Shown here one piece after another: positions 35,453 through 45,288 of a DNA stretch of 64,000 bases (its first letter is position 1; the number at the start of each line of letters is the position of its first letter). Origin of the DNA: Aquimarina mycalae (GTDB lineage: Bacteria; Bacteroidota; Bacteroidia; Flavobacteriales; Flavobacteriaceae); NCBI RefSeq assembly GCF_029906345.1, contig NZ_JARYGY010000005.1, positions 124,001 to 188,000 on the forward strand, written 5' to 3'. The notes beneath the pieces are model-generated. The model made no database searches and was not told the DNA's origin. It saw only the letters and a program-made list of their open reading frames with translations. The translations under genes were made by a program, and so were the position numbers.

Positions 35453-36865
35453 TTAAAACTGAAAATAAATAAATTGACTTTCACCAAAGACACCTACATA
35501 TAAAATCAAAAAAACTATGATCGCATACCCAATAAGCCTTACGAACTCGTTTTTATTCTTTGATATAGAAAAAAGAGCATTAAAATATTCTTTTTTTGCT
35601 TCTATCAAAAATAACATCCCTATTGCCAGTGTCGCATATATTGGAGCAGTAATATCATCACCCATACCTATATATATATTTCCAGGATTGGTGAATATTT
35701 CCTTAACGATATACAAAGCATTCTCTACGCTACTTGCTCTGAAAAATATCCAGGCAAAATTGATCAGTACAAATGTTAAAAACACATTTAAAATTCCTTT
35801 TCTCTTTTTCGTAAACAAAAGCACTTCTAAAATTAAGTAGATTCCGTTTAAAGCTCCCCAGACCACAAAAGTCCAATTAGCTCCGTGCCATAATCCACTA
35901 ATCAAAAAGGTAATAAAAAGGTTTATAAGCCATCTTGATTTACCAACTCGATTTCCTCCAAGTGGTATGTATACATAATCCCTAAACCAAGTAGATAAAG
36001 ATATATGCCATCGGGTCCAAAATTCGCTAACAGAAGCTGCAAAATACGGACGTCGGAAATTAGTCATAAGATTAAATCCAAAAAGCTTAGCAGTACCAAT
36101 AGCTATTAATGAATAACCTGCAAAATCTCCATATATCTGAAAAGCGAATAAAACAGTGGCCATGATAAAACTAAGTCCATCATGATTTTCTACATTATTA
36201 TACACTGCATCTACGTAAATCCCTGCTCTATCAGCTACAACGATTTTTAGAAAGAATCCCCATATCATCAATTTTATTCCATACGAGATCGTGGTATATG
36301 TAAATTTTCTATTTTCTAAAAACTGAGGAACAAGATTGGATGCCCTTTCTATAGGCCCAGCAACTAATTGTGGAAAAAAGGAAACGAAAGCAGCAAAGGC
36401 AATAAAATCCTTTGTTGGAGTAATTTTTTTTCTATAAATATCTATGGAATATGATAAAGTCTGAAATGTGTAAAACGAAATTCCTACTGGCAATATGACT
36501 TTTAATGTCCACGAACTTTCGGCTGCATAGCCAAATGAACCTAACATATTAACCCAAGAATCTACGAAAAAGTTATAATATTTAAAGAATCCTAAAAGCC
36601 CAATATTAAACACCACACTTACCCATATCCATTGTTTCTGAGTAGATTTATTAGTAGATGTATACACCTTCTGCCCGATAAAATAATCCACAATCGTACT
36701 TAATGCGATCAATGACAAAAAGCGATAATCCCACCAACCATAAAACACGTAACTACTTATTAATAGTAGTAGGTTCTGTAGTTTCAGACTTTTATATACC
36801 ACAAACCAATACAGTATAAATACTATTGGAATGAAGAGAAAAAAATCTATCGAATTAAAAAGCAT
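35453..36865 (-). CDS. MBOAT family O-acyltransferase 3
   Basis: 470 residues. Same topology and signatures as MBOAT 1 and 2: RWHISLSTWFRDYVYIPLGG and SGLWHGANWT with the catalytic histidine near residue 326; C-terminus FIYFQF. High similarity to MBOAT 2 and near-adjacency of the two MBOAT/SGNH pairs suggest a local duplication followed by change, although the SGNH partners have diverged far more than the MBOATs. Confidence 0.92.
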   Translation of the reverse strand: MLFNSIDFFLFIPIVFILYWFVVYKSLKLQNLLLLISSYVFYGWWDYRFLSLIALSTIVDYFIGQKVYTSTNKSTQKQWIWVSVVFNIGLLGFFKYYNFFVDSWVNMLGSFGYAAESSWTLKVILPVGISFYTFQTLSYSIDIYRKKITPTKDFIAFAAFVSFFPQLVAGPIERASNLVPQFLENRKFTYTTISYGIKLMIWGFFLKIVVADRAGIYVDAVYNNVENHDGLSFIMATVLFAFQIYGDFAGYSLIAIGTAKLFGFNLMTNFRRPYFAASVSEFWTRWHISLSTWFRDYVYIPLGGNRVGKSRWLINLFITFLISGLWHGANWTFVVWGALNGIYLILEVLLFTKKRKGILNVFLTFVLINFAWIFFRASSVENALYIVKEIFTNPGNIYIGMGDDITAPIYATLAIGMLFLIEAKKEYFNALFSISKNKNEFVRLIGYAIIVFLILYVGVFGESQFIYFQF

Positions 36866-36874
36866 AAATCATAA

Positions 36875-37972
36875 TTATTTTAATGTGCTTTGATATAGAT
36901 CTATATGTAATTTATAGATCTTTTTAATATCATATTTACTCTTAACCAATTCAAAAAGGTTTTCGCCTTTTTGCAATGCCAATTTATAATCTTTTAATAC
37001 TGAAATCATTGCTGTATGAAAATTATCCAGTTCAGACACATAGGCATTATCATTATTTAAAAAATCTGGAATACTTCCTACGGGAGTTGAGACAACTGGT
37101 AGTTTAGATGCTCCAGCTTCTATGATTGAAACTGGCATTCCTTCCCAAAGCGATGGGATAATTAAACAATTCGCTTCTTTCAAAAAACCTGAAACATTCT
37201 TCTGGAATCCAAATAATTTAATATTAGCGGTAACACCATTTTGCTCAATTGCAGTTTCTAAATTTTCTCTTAAACCTCCATCACCAACAACATTAATTAT
37301 GAAATCAACATAATTCTGCGCCTTCAGACGTTGAATCAGATCTACTAAAAACAATGGATTCTTAGGCTCTGTAAGTCTCCCCAAAAACAAGAATACAAAA
37401 GGTTTATTTGTATCCTCTTTTAACAGCTTAGTATTTCTTTTAAATTTATCCAGATCTACTCCATTAGGTATAACAGTGCTATTCTTTAAATACCATTTTC
37501 TAGAGTTGTTACTAAAAATGATATCTTTCTTTCTAAAGATTTTTGTTGTCCAAAAAAACAGTTTTCGATACAATTGCTTCACACTATTGGTATGTAACGT
37601 AAAAACTATAGGAACATTTCTAAAAAATAATTTATACAGAAATCCTATCGCAAACCCATGAAACATATGACAATGAAAAACAGTGTCCTTATGTGTTTTA
37701 TGAATTTGTTTTAAATATTTTAACCCAAGAAATAAGCTCTTTATAGAGGTTATATTAAGAAAATGACATTCTATTCCTTTTTCCTCGAATTTATGGAGAA
37801 TTTGTTTTCTTTCGGAAACGGAAACTACCACAGTCTTATCAGCAGTATTATTGCTTTGACTAGCTAATTCCAGTACCATATGCTCAGCACCGCCACCACT
37901 TAATCCCGTTATTACATGTAAAATTGTCAAATTGGTCAATCTATTTTTATAGGTTACAACTCTTTTGTTCAA
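36875..37972 (-). CDS. GT4-family glycosyltransferase
   Basis: 365 residues, GT-B fold. N-terminal domain has HVITGLSGGGAEHMVLELA and FHCHMFHGFAIGFLYKLF; C-terminal domain has FLFLGRLTEPKNPLFLVDLI and the EX7E motif in LWEGMPVSIIEAGASKLPVV. It adds one sugar to the lipid-linked repeat unit at the cytoplasmic membrane face. It lies 9 bases from the MBOAT 3 gene and 5 bases from the CapK-like gene, within one tight operon. Confidence 0.9.
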   Translation of the reverse strand: MNKRVVTYKNRLTNLTILHVITGLSGGGAEHMVLELASQSNNTADKTVVVSVSERKQILHKFEEKGIECHFLNITSIKSLFLGLKYLKQIHKTHKDTVFHCHMFHGFAIGFLYKLFFRNVPIVFTLHTNSVKQLYRKLFFWTTKIFRKKDIIFSNNSRKWYLKNSTVIPNGVDLDKFKRNTKLLKEDTNKPFVFLFLGRLTEPKNPLFLVDLIQRLKAQNYVDFIINVVGDGGLRENLETAIEQNGVTANIKLFGFQKNVSGFLKEANCLIIPSLWEGMPVSIIEAGASKLPVVSTPVGSIPDFLNNDNAYVSELDNFHTAMISVLKDYKLALQKGENLFELVKSKYDIKKIYKLHIDLYQSTLK

Positions 37973-37977
37973 TTCAA

Positions 37978-39396
37978 TTAAAATTCGAGTTCAAAATTTC
38001 TTTTTACAGCATCAAACTTACCATTAGCGCCTACAGGTATATCTTCAATAATATTTATTTGATACTCTGTTTCTTCTCCTAATCGTTCTTTTAGGTTTTT
38101 TAACAATGTAAGTTCTACGCTATCATTATAATCTTCATCAATCACCATATTCAGCACTATTTCTTTCGGGTTCTCTTGAATAATCTGACTCTTTTTAATC
38201 CCAGTTAATCCCTTAAAAGCTGTATCCATTCTACCTACATATCCTTTTTCTTCTGTCCACAAAATATCATCTTCTCTACCTATAATTCTTTCAATAATTG
38301 GCATCTCGCAACCACAATTACAAGCAGCGCTACTTTCATCATTAAGCATTACAGTATCTCCGATATCATATCGTATCAAAGGTGTTCTATAGTTAATAAA
38401 ACTAGTAACTACTAATTTTGCTATATCACCAGGAACCGCTTTTTTTCCATCTGTATTAAAAAATTCAAAAACACCCGAATCTATATTTAAATGTAAATTC
38501 CCTTCAACACATTCTGTAATAAATGGACTTCCTTCATTAGATGCGTATTGATTATACACGTTACATTGAAAAGCTTTTTCTATTTCTTCTCTCTGATAAT
38601 CGTACAACGTTTCTGCTGTAACAGCAATAGCTTTAGGTACAAAGTTCAACTTCAGGCTATGCTTATTAATATACTTACTCATGATATAAAGTGCAGAGGG
38701 ATATCCGTCTATAAGTACGGGTTTAAATCGGTTCAGTTTTTTTATATATGCTCCTAAATTATTCTCTGTTAAATGGTATGTAGACATCAATAACTGATCA
38801 TCAAAATAGTTATACATCCAAAATGGAGGTTTTTTCGTTATTGGATCTACAATCAACTTTCCAGACAAACGAACCTGTCTGTTTTTAGGACCTAAACCTA
38901 TTGCATAGTGAAACCTTTTCCAGAACGCAAAAGATATATTGATAGATGCTAGATCAACGTGGTCAATCATCGGTGTACCACTTGTTCCACTTGTATGACC
39001 AACCATAGCGGTTTCTCTACTTTTATTTAAAATACGTTCGAATTCTGTTCGCCTTTCTATCTTTTTTAAAATCGGCATTCTTTTGAGCACTGCATAAGGA
39101 TCATTATCTATATCGCTAGCTGTAATACCGATATCTTTCATCACTGTTTGATACCAATCAGAATATTCGTATACCTCTATTAATAAACCTCTTAATCTAT
39201 CCTCTTGATAATCTTCCAAAACATCAATCTTTGCATCCCATTGACCTTTGAATGTATTGTAATACTTATAAAAATCTTTATTAAAACGTTCTTTTACATT
39301 CATATATCCTTTGATGTTTAATAGAATAAACTTCAAAGGGTATGGTACCAAACCATATATTTTTTCTTTAATTCCTCCCATATTAATTGGTATCAC
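37978..39396 (-). CDS. CapK-like adenylate-forming enzyme (phenylacetate-CoA ligase family)
   Basis: 472 residues of the phenylacetate-CoA ligase/CapK group. It has the phosphate-binding loop GHTSGTSGTP (near 131-140), SNEGSPFITEC and DIGDTVML, and a Cys cluster CNCGCEMPIIERIIGREDD that matches the family's C-terminal domain. CapK homologues are common in capsule loci but their reaction is not established; an activated acid passed to a sugar is likely. It is a third adenylate-forming enzyme in this locus and has no carrier protein gene next to it. Overlaps the EpsF-like gene by 14 bases. Confidence 0.85.
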   Translation of the reverse strand: MIPINMGGIKEKIYGLVPYPLKFILLNIKGYMNVKERFNKDFYKYYNTFKGQWDAKIDVLEDYQEDRLRGLLIEVYEYSDWYQTVMKDIGITASDIDNDPYAVLKRMPILKKIERRTEFERILNKSRETAMVGHTSGTSGTPMIDHVDLASINISFAFWKRFHYAIGLGPKNRQVRLSGKLIVDPITKKPPFWMYNYFDDQLLMSTYHLTENNLGAYIKKLNRFKPVLIDGYPSALYIMSKYINKHSLKLNFVPKAIAVTAETLYDYQREEIEKAFQCNVYNQYASNEGSPFITECVEGNLHLNIDSGVFEFFNTDGKKAVPGDIAKLVVTSFINYRTPLIRYDIGDTVMLNDESSAACNCGCEMPIIERIIGREDDILWTEEKGYVGRMDTAFKGLTGIKKSQIIQENPKEIVLNMVIDEDYNDSVELTLLKNLKERLGEETEYQINIIEDIPVGANGKFDAVKRNFELEF

Positions 39397-40525
39397 ATGT
39401 TAAATAAAATTCCTGCGTTTTTTTAGCATTATCAATTATATCATAGGCTCCTTGTACTATTAAATGTTTAGTATCCTTCTTTGTTATATTCTGTGCCGCA
39501 TCTATTTTCTTTGCCCAAAATTCTGGCGATTCTTGTAAAGAAATAAACTCTATTAAATTTGTCAAACGTACTTCTTCAGTAATTGTATCTGAAGCAAAAA
39601 CCTGAAGTCCTGCCGCTTGGGCTTCAATTAAAGTTACTGGTAATCCTTCATATAAGGATGGAAAAACGAAAACATCCATCACCTGAAACAATGCAGGTAC
39701 ATCTGATCGCACTCCTAAAAATTCAATCTTATCTGCGATCAAAAGTTTTCTAGCTTCTTGTTCTATTGTGCTCCTAAAATGCCCATCACCTATAAGTAGT
39801 AATCTACTTTTAGGTTTTAATTCAACAAGCGATGCAAATATTTTTAATAGAAAAGAATGATTTTTTTGACTGTCAAACCTCCCGACATGACCAATTACGA
39901 GTTCTTTGTCTATATTAAATTCTTTTTTATAAGTATTTGCTATTTCTGGATCATATCTAAACGCATCCGTATCAATAGCATTGTTCATTGTTTGGAATGT
40001 ACTATTAGTACCAAACAACCATTTTCCTGCTTTATCACCACAAGAAAAATAATGCGTTGGATATTTATGTATTTTTTTTCTTAACTGAAGCTTAATAATT
40101 TGCTTTACAACATCTTTCAGGCTTTCTTTTTGTCTAAGAACAGATGCAAGATTTAGTGTATCCATAGCAATATGAGCATGGGCGATTCTCACAGGAATAT
40201 TAAACTCCTTTGCAATCTTTAATGGAAAACAACTAAATGTATTGAGATGTGCATGTACAATATTATATTCTGGGTGGTTCTTAAAAAACGCTCTCAGTTC
40301 GTTATAATAACTAGTTGGTGCCAATGGATTAATAGGGTTAAATCTATAAATTTTCCCACCTAATTTTTCAATTTCATCATCAAAAACAGCTTTTTCTGTT
40401 CGATGCACCAAAAAATCAAACTGAACTTTATTTCTATCAATTTTTCTATAATAGTTCATGATCATGGATTCTGATCCTCCACGATTCATAATTGTAAAAA
40501 CTTGTAGTACTCTAGTTATTGACAT
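39383..40525 (-). CDS. GT4-family glycosyltransferase (EpsF-like)
   Basis: 380 residues. The N-terminus RVLQVFTIMNRGGSESMIMNYYR and VHAHLN are typical of EpsF-type enzymes; the C-terminal domain has IGHVGRFDSQKNHSFLLKIF and EX7E in YEGLPVTLIEAQAAG. It adds a sugar to the lipid-linked intermediate. The start shares one base with the GT2 stop (TAATG), indicating translational coupling. Confidence 0.9.
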   Translation of the reverse strand: MSITRVLQVFTIMNRGGSESMIMNYYRKIDRNKVQFDFLVHRTEKAVFDDEIEKLGGKIYRFNPINPLAPTSYYNELRAFFKNHPEYNIVHAHLNTFSCFPLKIAKEFNIPVRIAHAHIAMDTLNLASVLRQKESLKDVVKQIIKLQLRKKIHKYPTHYFSCGDKAGKWLFGTNSTFQTMNNAIDTDAFRYDPEIANTYKKEFNIDKELVIGHVGRFDSQKNHSFLLKIFASLVELKPKSRLLLIGDGHFRSTIEQEARKLLIADKIEFLGVRSDVPALFQVMDVFVFPSLYEGLPVTLIEAQAAGLQVFASDTITEEVRLTNLIEFISLQESPEFWAKKIDAAQNITKKDTKHLIVQGAYDIIDNAKKTQEFYLTCDTN

Positions 40526-41415
40526 TAGAATTCTCCCCTTGTTTTAATTCTGATATATATATTCAACAATATTCCAAACGGAATTGCAAATAGTGTTGTT
40601 ATTTTTTTTGGGGATTCTGCTAAGAATGATGCATTTTTTGTAAACATTGCACTGGACACATAATGAATAGCATTCTTAAATTTTTCTTTGAAACTACCCG
40701 CTAACTGCATTCTACTTTTTCTTGAAAAGGCAAACCCATTAGGATGCCTTCTATATTGTTTTAGTATATTCATACTGGATCCATCTTCCAAATATTCCAC
40801 TATACAAAAAACTTCGTTTACAGAAAGTAACTTATAGTCCTGATCTATCAGTTGATATAAATACCCTAACGGCACAAAACGTTCTCCTTCAAAAATTGGA
40901 TAAGATGGATATTTCTTTACTATTTCTGTTCTTAATACTAGTTTTTTATCACCTATAACCTTGTGTTTATGATATATATCGGTTAAGGTTGTTTCTTTTA
41001 GATCATCAGGCATTTTAGAACCAATAATAGCACCGTTTCTATCTGCATCCAACCCAACTAAACCAGCTAAATCAGATCTGTCTTTTATAGTTTCCCAAGT
41101 ATTGAGTATTTTCTCAATAGCATCATCTGGCATAAAATCGTCACTATCAATACAAACATTTAATAAGGTGTCAATAATACGATAAGCAGCATTATGTCCT
41201 CCGTGCATCCCCAAATTTTCTTGAAAATGATATTTAATAGCAATTTTATCTTCGGCAATCCAAGATTGTACTAATTTTTTAGTATCATCTGTAGATCCAT
41301 CATCAATAATAAGCCATAAAAAATCCTGATTGGTTTGACGTATCAAGCTTTGATAACACTGATCTAAGCAGTAAGCTCTGTTATATGTAGGTGTAAATAC
41401 TGTAATAGTCTTCAT
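40525..41415 (-). CDS. GT2-family glycosyltransferase
   Basis: 296 residues, GT-A fold. It opens with TVFTPTYNRAYCLDQCYQSL, has DDGSTDDT for nucleotide binding, and CIDSDDFMPDD as the DxD metal site near residue 90. A basic C-terminal segment probably contacts the membrane. It should add one sugar to the repeat unit. Neighbours are the EpsG-like polymerase (18 bases upstream) and the EpsF-like transferase (overlapping). Confidence 0.9.
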   Translation of the reverse strand: MKTITVFTPTYNRAYCLDQCYQSLIRQTNQDFLWLIIDDGSTDDTKKLVQSWIAEDKIAIKYHFQENLGMHGGHNAAYRIIDTLLNVCIDSDDFMPDDAIEKILNTWETIKDRSDLAGLVGLDADRNGAIIGSKMPDDLKETTLTDIYHKHKVIGDKKLVLRTEIVKKYPSYPIFEGERFVPLGYLYQLIDQDYKLLSVNEVFCIVEYLEDGSSMNILKQYRRHPNGFAFSRKSRMQLAGSFKEKFKNAIHYVSSAMFTKNASFLAESPKKITTLFAIPFGILLNIYIRIKTRGEF

Positions 41416-41432
41416 AAATAATTATTAAAGAG

Positions 41433-42530
41433 TTAGCCCCAAAAAAAGTAATACATAAAATAGGTAAATGAAAAATAGACCAGCATCACTTTACCAATCA
41501 TAAAATGTTGATCTTTAAAAAATTGTTGTTTCAGAAAAGGATAAATAATAATGATTGCCATCATAAACCAAGATAGGTAAGCGAACCTATTGGAGTAATT
41601 AGCATTAATTACTAAAATCCAAAAACCGTTACAAACAAGATATGTATTCAAAAGCTGATAATACATGGCATCTTTGAATTTCCTTTTAAAAACAAAATAC
41701 CATCCTGCAAATACAGCAAAAGCACTATGAAACAAAAAATCCCAACGAAATCCTGTACTCGAAAATGTTCCAGCTGCTGCTTCAGAAGTTAGATAGCCCG
41801 CAAGTCTATCATCATCACCAAAGCCCAAATTAGCAAAAAGAGATATCCATACACTACCGAGTGCCAGAGATAACGGAATACATGCTAACCATACCTTAAA
41901 ATAAACTTTTGGATTATTATAAAAATAAGTCATTATAAATGCCATAATGGGCAATAAAGCTGTCTTATGAAATAAACTAGCCAATAAAAAGAATGCTCCC
42001 ATAACCACTTTATTTTTACGATAACTAACGCCCCATAAAAACAGTGAACAAGCGGCTCCATTTCTCATTCCATTTACACCATAGGTCCAGAAAGAGAAAG
42101 AAACAATAAACATAAAAAAGGCATAATACCAATATTCTTTAAAAAAGTCTTTTGAGATTTTATACATCGGAAAAATGTATATAAATGCACATATAGAAAA
42201 GAATGTATGGATTGTAGAAATACTAGACATTGCTCTCATAAACACATGCCATCCATAATCATTTGCCGTTAAAATAGGAGCTCCATGACTATACTCCATA
42301 AAGGTTCTATAATAGTTCATGGTGTCTCCAAAACGGCTACTTATTGGTCTTTGTCCGATATATAAGATTATAGCAAAAAGTAAAAAATATCCAGTACCAT
42401 TGATAAAAACCACATTCTTATGCTCATTAATATCTAAAATACGAGTATGCAATAGCGTAAATAGTACCATAAAAAAGCACGTATTGATATACAGTGGATA
42501 ATATAAATCTATCGGTACAAAATCGATCAT
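41433..42530 (-). CDS. EpsG-family polysaccharide polymerase (Wzy-type)
   Basis: 365 residues, about nine to ten hydrophobic segments. The EpsG family pattern is visible: ILYIGQRPISSRFGDTMNYY near the second segment and WTYGVNGMRNGAACSLFLWG in the middle, with conserved Arg residues. EpsG-like proteins are thought to join lipid-linked repeat units in the periplasm. It is the only polymerase candidate in the window, which suggests one main polymer despite two initiating transferases. Confidence 0.85.
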   Translation of the reverse strand: MIDFVPIDLYYPLYINTCFFMVLFTLLHTRILDINEHKNVVFINGTGYFLLFAIILYIGQRPISSRFGDTMNYYRTFMEYSHGAPILTANDYGWHVFMRAMSSISTIHTFFSICAFIYIFPMYKISKDFFKEYWYYAFFMFIVSFSFWTYGVNGMRNGAACSLFLWGVSYRKNKVVMGAFFLLASLFHKTALLPIMAFIMTYFYNNPKVYFKVWLACIPLSLALGSVWISLFANLGFGDDDRLAGYLTSEAAAGTFSSTGFRWDFLFHSAFAVFAGWYFVFKRKFKDAMYYQLLNTYLVCNGFWILVINANYSNRFAYLSWFMMAIIIIYPFLKQQFFKDQHFMIGKVMLVYFSFTYFMYYFFWG

Positions 42531-42610
42531 AGTACTCTTTTACTATTATTGATTACTTTTTTACAATTACACTTTTACTTTAATATTCCAACTAAACTTG
42601 TGAATATAGT

Positions 42611-43543
42611 CTATTGAATATTTTCTTTATTTTTTTCCTGAAAAATTAAATCACATAAATTCTTGGTAAACTCTTTACCTGAAAATTTATCTATATGATG
42701 TCCATCATAGGTCTCATATATTTTTTCTTTCTTATTAAAATCGAAATAAGGAACGTTATGAGTTTTTGAAATAGAATTCACAAGCGCATCAAAACCTGGA
42801 TAATATTTTTCTTCGTATCCTAAAAACTCCTTACTTATCGGCATTCTTATTAAATAAACATTACCATGCTTTTCTAGTTCTTGAATCAACGTATTTAAGC
42901 TCTTAATTCTAACATCTGACAAGGGATACTTTTCTCTATCTCTTAAAAAAAGATCAATTTGTCCTTTTTTCCAATCGGCAAAAATCTCAGGATTGGTAGG
43001 TAAGTTTGACTCTTCTAACCAACCATCTTTATGTACGGTAGAGCTTTTTCTGAACATTGCTTTAAAATGAAAAAAGGATAGATTTTTAACCAAATACTCA
43101 TAATTAGGATTTACATCTACAAAATTCATGTTATGAGGAGGTTGTCCATCTTCTCTAAATTCATTTTTTTTGTTATCATAATCTATATGAGAGGTTAACA
43201 TTTCTGGAGTAATTGAAATAATGAAAATGCCGTTATCAGCAGTATCATCCAATTTTTTCAGAATACTCTCATTATATAACGGTCCTATTATCGCTTGAGC
43301 AATAGTAAAACTATAATTAAGCATAGGAATATCATATCCCTTTCCTTCGAAATATTCATTCATAACACTTGGCTGAATTCCTTGAAAGCTTCTAGAATCA
43401 CCAATGATCATCGATTTTGCTTTGGGAGTAGTGAATTTTTCATAAAAATAATCCACATTCCCTCCATAACTCATCAATACAAATGTGAGTATGGATAAAC
43501 ATATAATACTAAAAAGGCCAAGTTTTAAAATTAGTACTCTCAT
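42611..43543 (-). CDS. DltD-like SGNH partner of MBOAT 4
   Basis: 310 residues with an N-terminal signal anchor (about 5-25). The SGNH block I motif is IIGDSRSFQG (near 47-56) and block V is YDGHHIDKFSG near 285, so Ser, Asp and His are all present. It follows MBOAT 4, carrier protein 2 and adenylation enzyme 2 with short gaps, filling the position of DltD in a dlt-type pathway. It would complete transfer of the carrier-derived group to the polysaccharide outside the inner membrane. Confidence 0.75.
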   Translation of the reverse strand: MRVLILKLGLFSIICLSILTFVLMSYGGNVDYFYEKFTTPKAKSMIIGDSRSFQGIQPSVMNEYFEGKGYDIPMLNYSFTIAQAIIGPLYNESILKKLDDTADNGIFIISITPEMLTSHIDYDNKKNEFREDGQPPHNMNFVDVNPNYEYLVKNLSFFHFKAMFRKSSTVHKDGWLEESNLPTNPEIFADWKKGQIDLFLRDREKYPLSDVRIKSLNTLIQELEKHGNVYLIRMPISKEFLGYEEKYYPGFDALVNSISKTHNVPYFDFNKKEKIYETYDGHHIDKFSGKEFTKNLCDLIFQEKNKENIQ

Positions 43544-43549
43544 AGCTAT

Positions 43550-44995
43550 TTAAAATTGAAAGTATATAAATGTTTCTGAACTTCTTCCAAAAAATAATAT
43601 CAACAAAAAGACAGCTATATATGCAAACCATCTAAGGTACACATTATAATTACCTATCTCAAAATCATGCTTCTTTTCGCGATTGCCCCATTCTATCATA
43701 ACAAAAAGACCAACTAATCCCATTGTAGTTAATGCAGTTGTTGTAAAAATAACAGCTGGAAAATCTAATATACTCTTCGAGAAAATTCGATTAAAATAAT
43801 CAAATGCATGAGTAACACTATCTGCTCTAAAAAACACATCGGTTAGCATAATTAAAACAAACAAGGTTAACATCTTGAATACTTCTTTTATCGAAGGTAA
43901 TACTCTTCCTTTTGCTACAATCTCTGAAGAATTCATCTTACCAGAATATACCAAAGGAATAAAGTAAATCCCATGTAGCAATCCATATACCACAAAAGTC
44001 CAATTAGCTCCATGCCAAAACCCTACAAGTACAAAGGTGGCGATAATGGAGATCACTAACCCCTTTTTCTGGTGTCTACGTAATGTAAATGACAATGGTG
44101 TAAACACATAATCCATCATCCAAGTGGTTAACGAAATATGCCACTTTCTCCAAAAGTCACTGATATTTGTTGAGAAAAACGGAGTTGCAAAATTACGCAT
44201 CAGCTGTATCCCAAAAAGTTTAGAAACACCTATCGCCATATTCGAATACCCAGAAAAATCGGCATACAACTGTATTGCATAAAAGAAAGTACCTAAAAAT
44301 AATACACTTCCTGATTGATCTTCATAATTGTTGAAAATCGGATTGGCGATGGCTGCACAGTTTTCTGCTATTACAATTTTAGCAAATAAACCCCACAAAA
44401 TTTGTCTCAATCCATCAACAAAAACAGCATATGTAAGCGTTTTCTTCTCTTGAATTTGAGGAATAAAACTTGCAGCTCTTTCTATAGGACCAGATAATAT
44501 TTTTGGGAAAAAAGTAACAAACACAGAAAATTCAAGAAGATTATTACTTGGTTCAATTTCCTCATTAAATACATCTACTAAATACCCTAGCGTTTGGAAT
44601 GTAAAAAAACTAATACCTAGAGGTAATAGAATATGCAATGTGCTATAATCGGATGCAACACCAAAAACATTAAGAATATCATAGAATCCTTCATAGAAAA
44701 AATTAAAATATTTAAAATATAATAACAATCCTACATTAAAGATCAATCCGATATATAAGAAAATGCTTTTCTTTCTATCTTCTGGAACACTATATATCTT
44801 GCGCCCTAAAAAATAATTAATCAGTGTACTACCAAGTAATAACAGCAAAAAACGCCAATCAGCCCAAGCATAAAAGAACAAACTAGAAGCTAATAACAGT
44901 ATATTCTGAGTTACACTAGATTTCTTAAAAAGTAACCAGTACAGCAATAGTACAGGAACTATAAAAGCAATAAAATCAAATGAATTAAAAACCAC
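43550..44995 (-). CDS. MBOAT family acyltransferase 4 (DltB-like position)
   Basis: 481 residues, multi-spanning. The signatures differ a little from the other three: KWHISLTTWMMDYVFTPLSF instead of the WFRxYxYIPLGG form, and VGFWHGANWT with the catalytic histidine near residue 327. The acceptor-loop change fits a different partner or donor. It starts 9 bases after the carrier protein 2 stop and 6 bases before the SGNH start. In DltB the MBOAT channel receives D-alanine from the carrier DltC; the same geometry is proposed here. Confidence 0.92.
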   Translation of the reverse strand: MVFNSFDFIAFIVPVLLLYWLLFKKSSVTQNILLLASSLFFYAWADWRFLLLLLGSTLINYFLGRKIYSVPEDRKKSIFLYIGLIFNVGLLLYFKYFNFFYEGFYDILNVFGVASDYSTLHILLPLGISFFTFQTLGYLVDVFNEEIEPSNNLLEFSVFVTFFPKILSGPIERAASFIPQIQEKKTLTYAVFVDGLRQILWGLFAKIVIAENCAAIANPIFNNYEDQSGSVLFLGTFFYAIQLYADFSGYSNMAIGVSKLFGIQLMRNFATPFFSTNISDFWRKWHISLTTWMMDYVFTPLSFTLRRHQKKGLVISIIATFVLVGFWHGANWTFVVYGLLHGIYFIPLVYSGKMNSSEIVAKGRVLPSIKEVFKMLTLFVLIMLTDVFFRADSVTHAFDYFNRIFSKSILDFPAVIFTTTALTTMGLVGLFVMIEWGNREKKHDFEIGNYNVYLRWFAYIAVFLLILFFGRSSETFIYFQF

Positions 44996-45004
44996 GTTCT
45001 ATAG

Positions 45005-45244
45005 TTAAATTTTACTTTGAATCACTGAAACCAGAGATCCCATATTTTTTAATTTATTCAAATCTCTAAGCTTAAAACGAATACTAAACTCTTCTTCTAT
45101 CTTAGTAATAATCATCATATGCGACAATGAATCCCAACCATCTACATCCTTGGCAGTTAATTCATCGTGCATTTCAAAATTATCATGTTCTAATATCGAT
45201 ATAAGCGTATCTTTTATTTTTTCTTTTATCGTAATTACTTCCAT
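45005..45244 (-). CDS. Carrier protein 2 (DltC/ACP-like)
   Basis: 79 residues with phosphopantetheine serine in DGWDSLSH (Ser39) and the usual carrier helices (TKIEEEFSIRFKLRDLNKLKNMGSLV). It is a clear paralogue of carrier protein 1 at 24501. It sits between adenylation enzyme 2 and MBOAT 4, so it probably delivers the activated group to the MBOAT. Confidence 0.93.
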   Translation of the reverse strand: MEVITIKEKIKDTLISILEHDNFEMHDELTAKDVDGWDSLSHMMIITKIEEEFSIRFKLRDLNKLKNMGSLVSVIQSKI

Positions 45245-45288
45245 AACGGGTATGTTATTTATTATCTATCGATTGATTATAATGGTAC

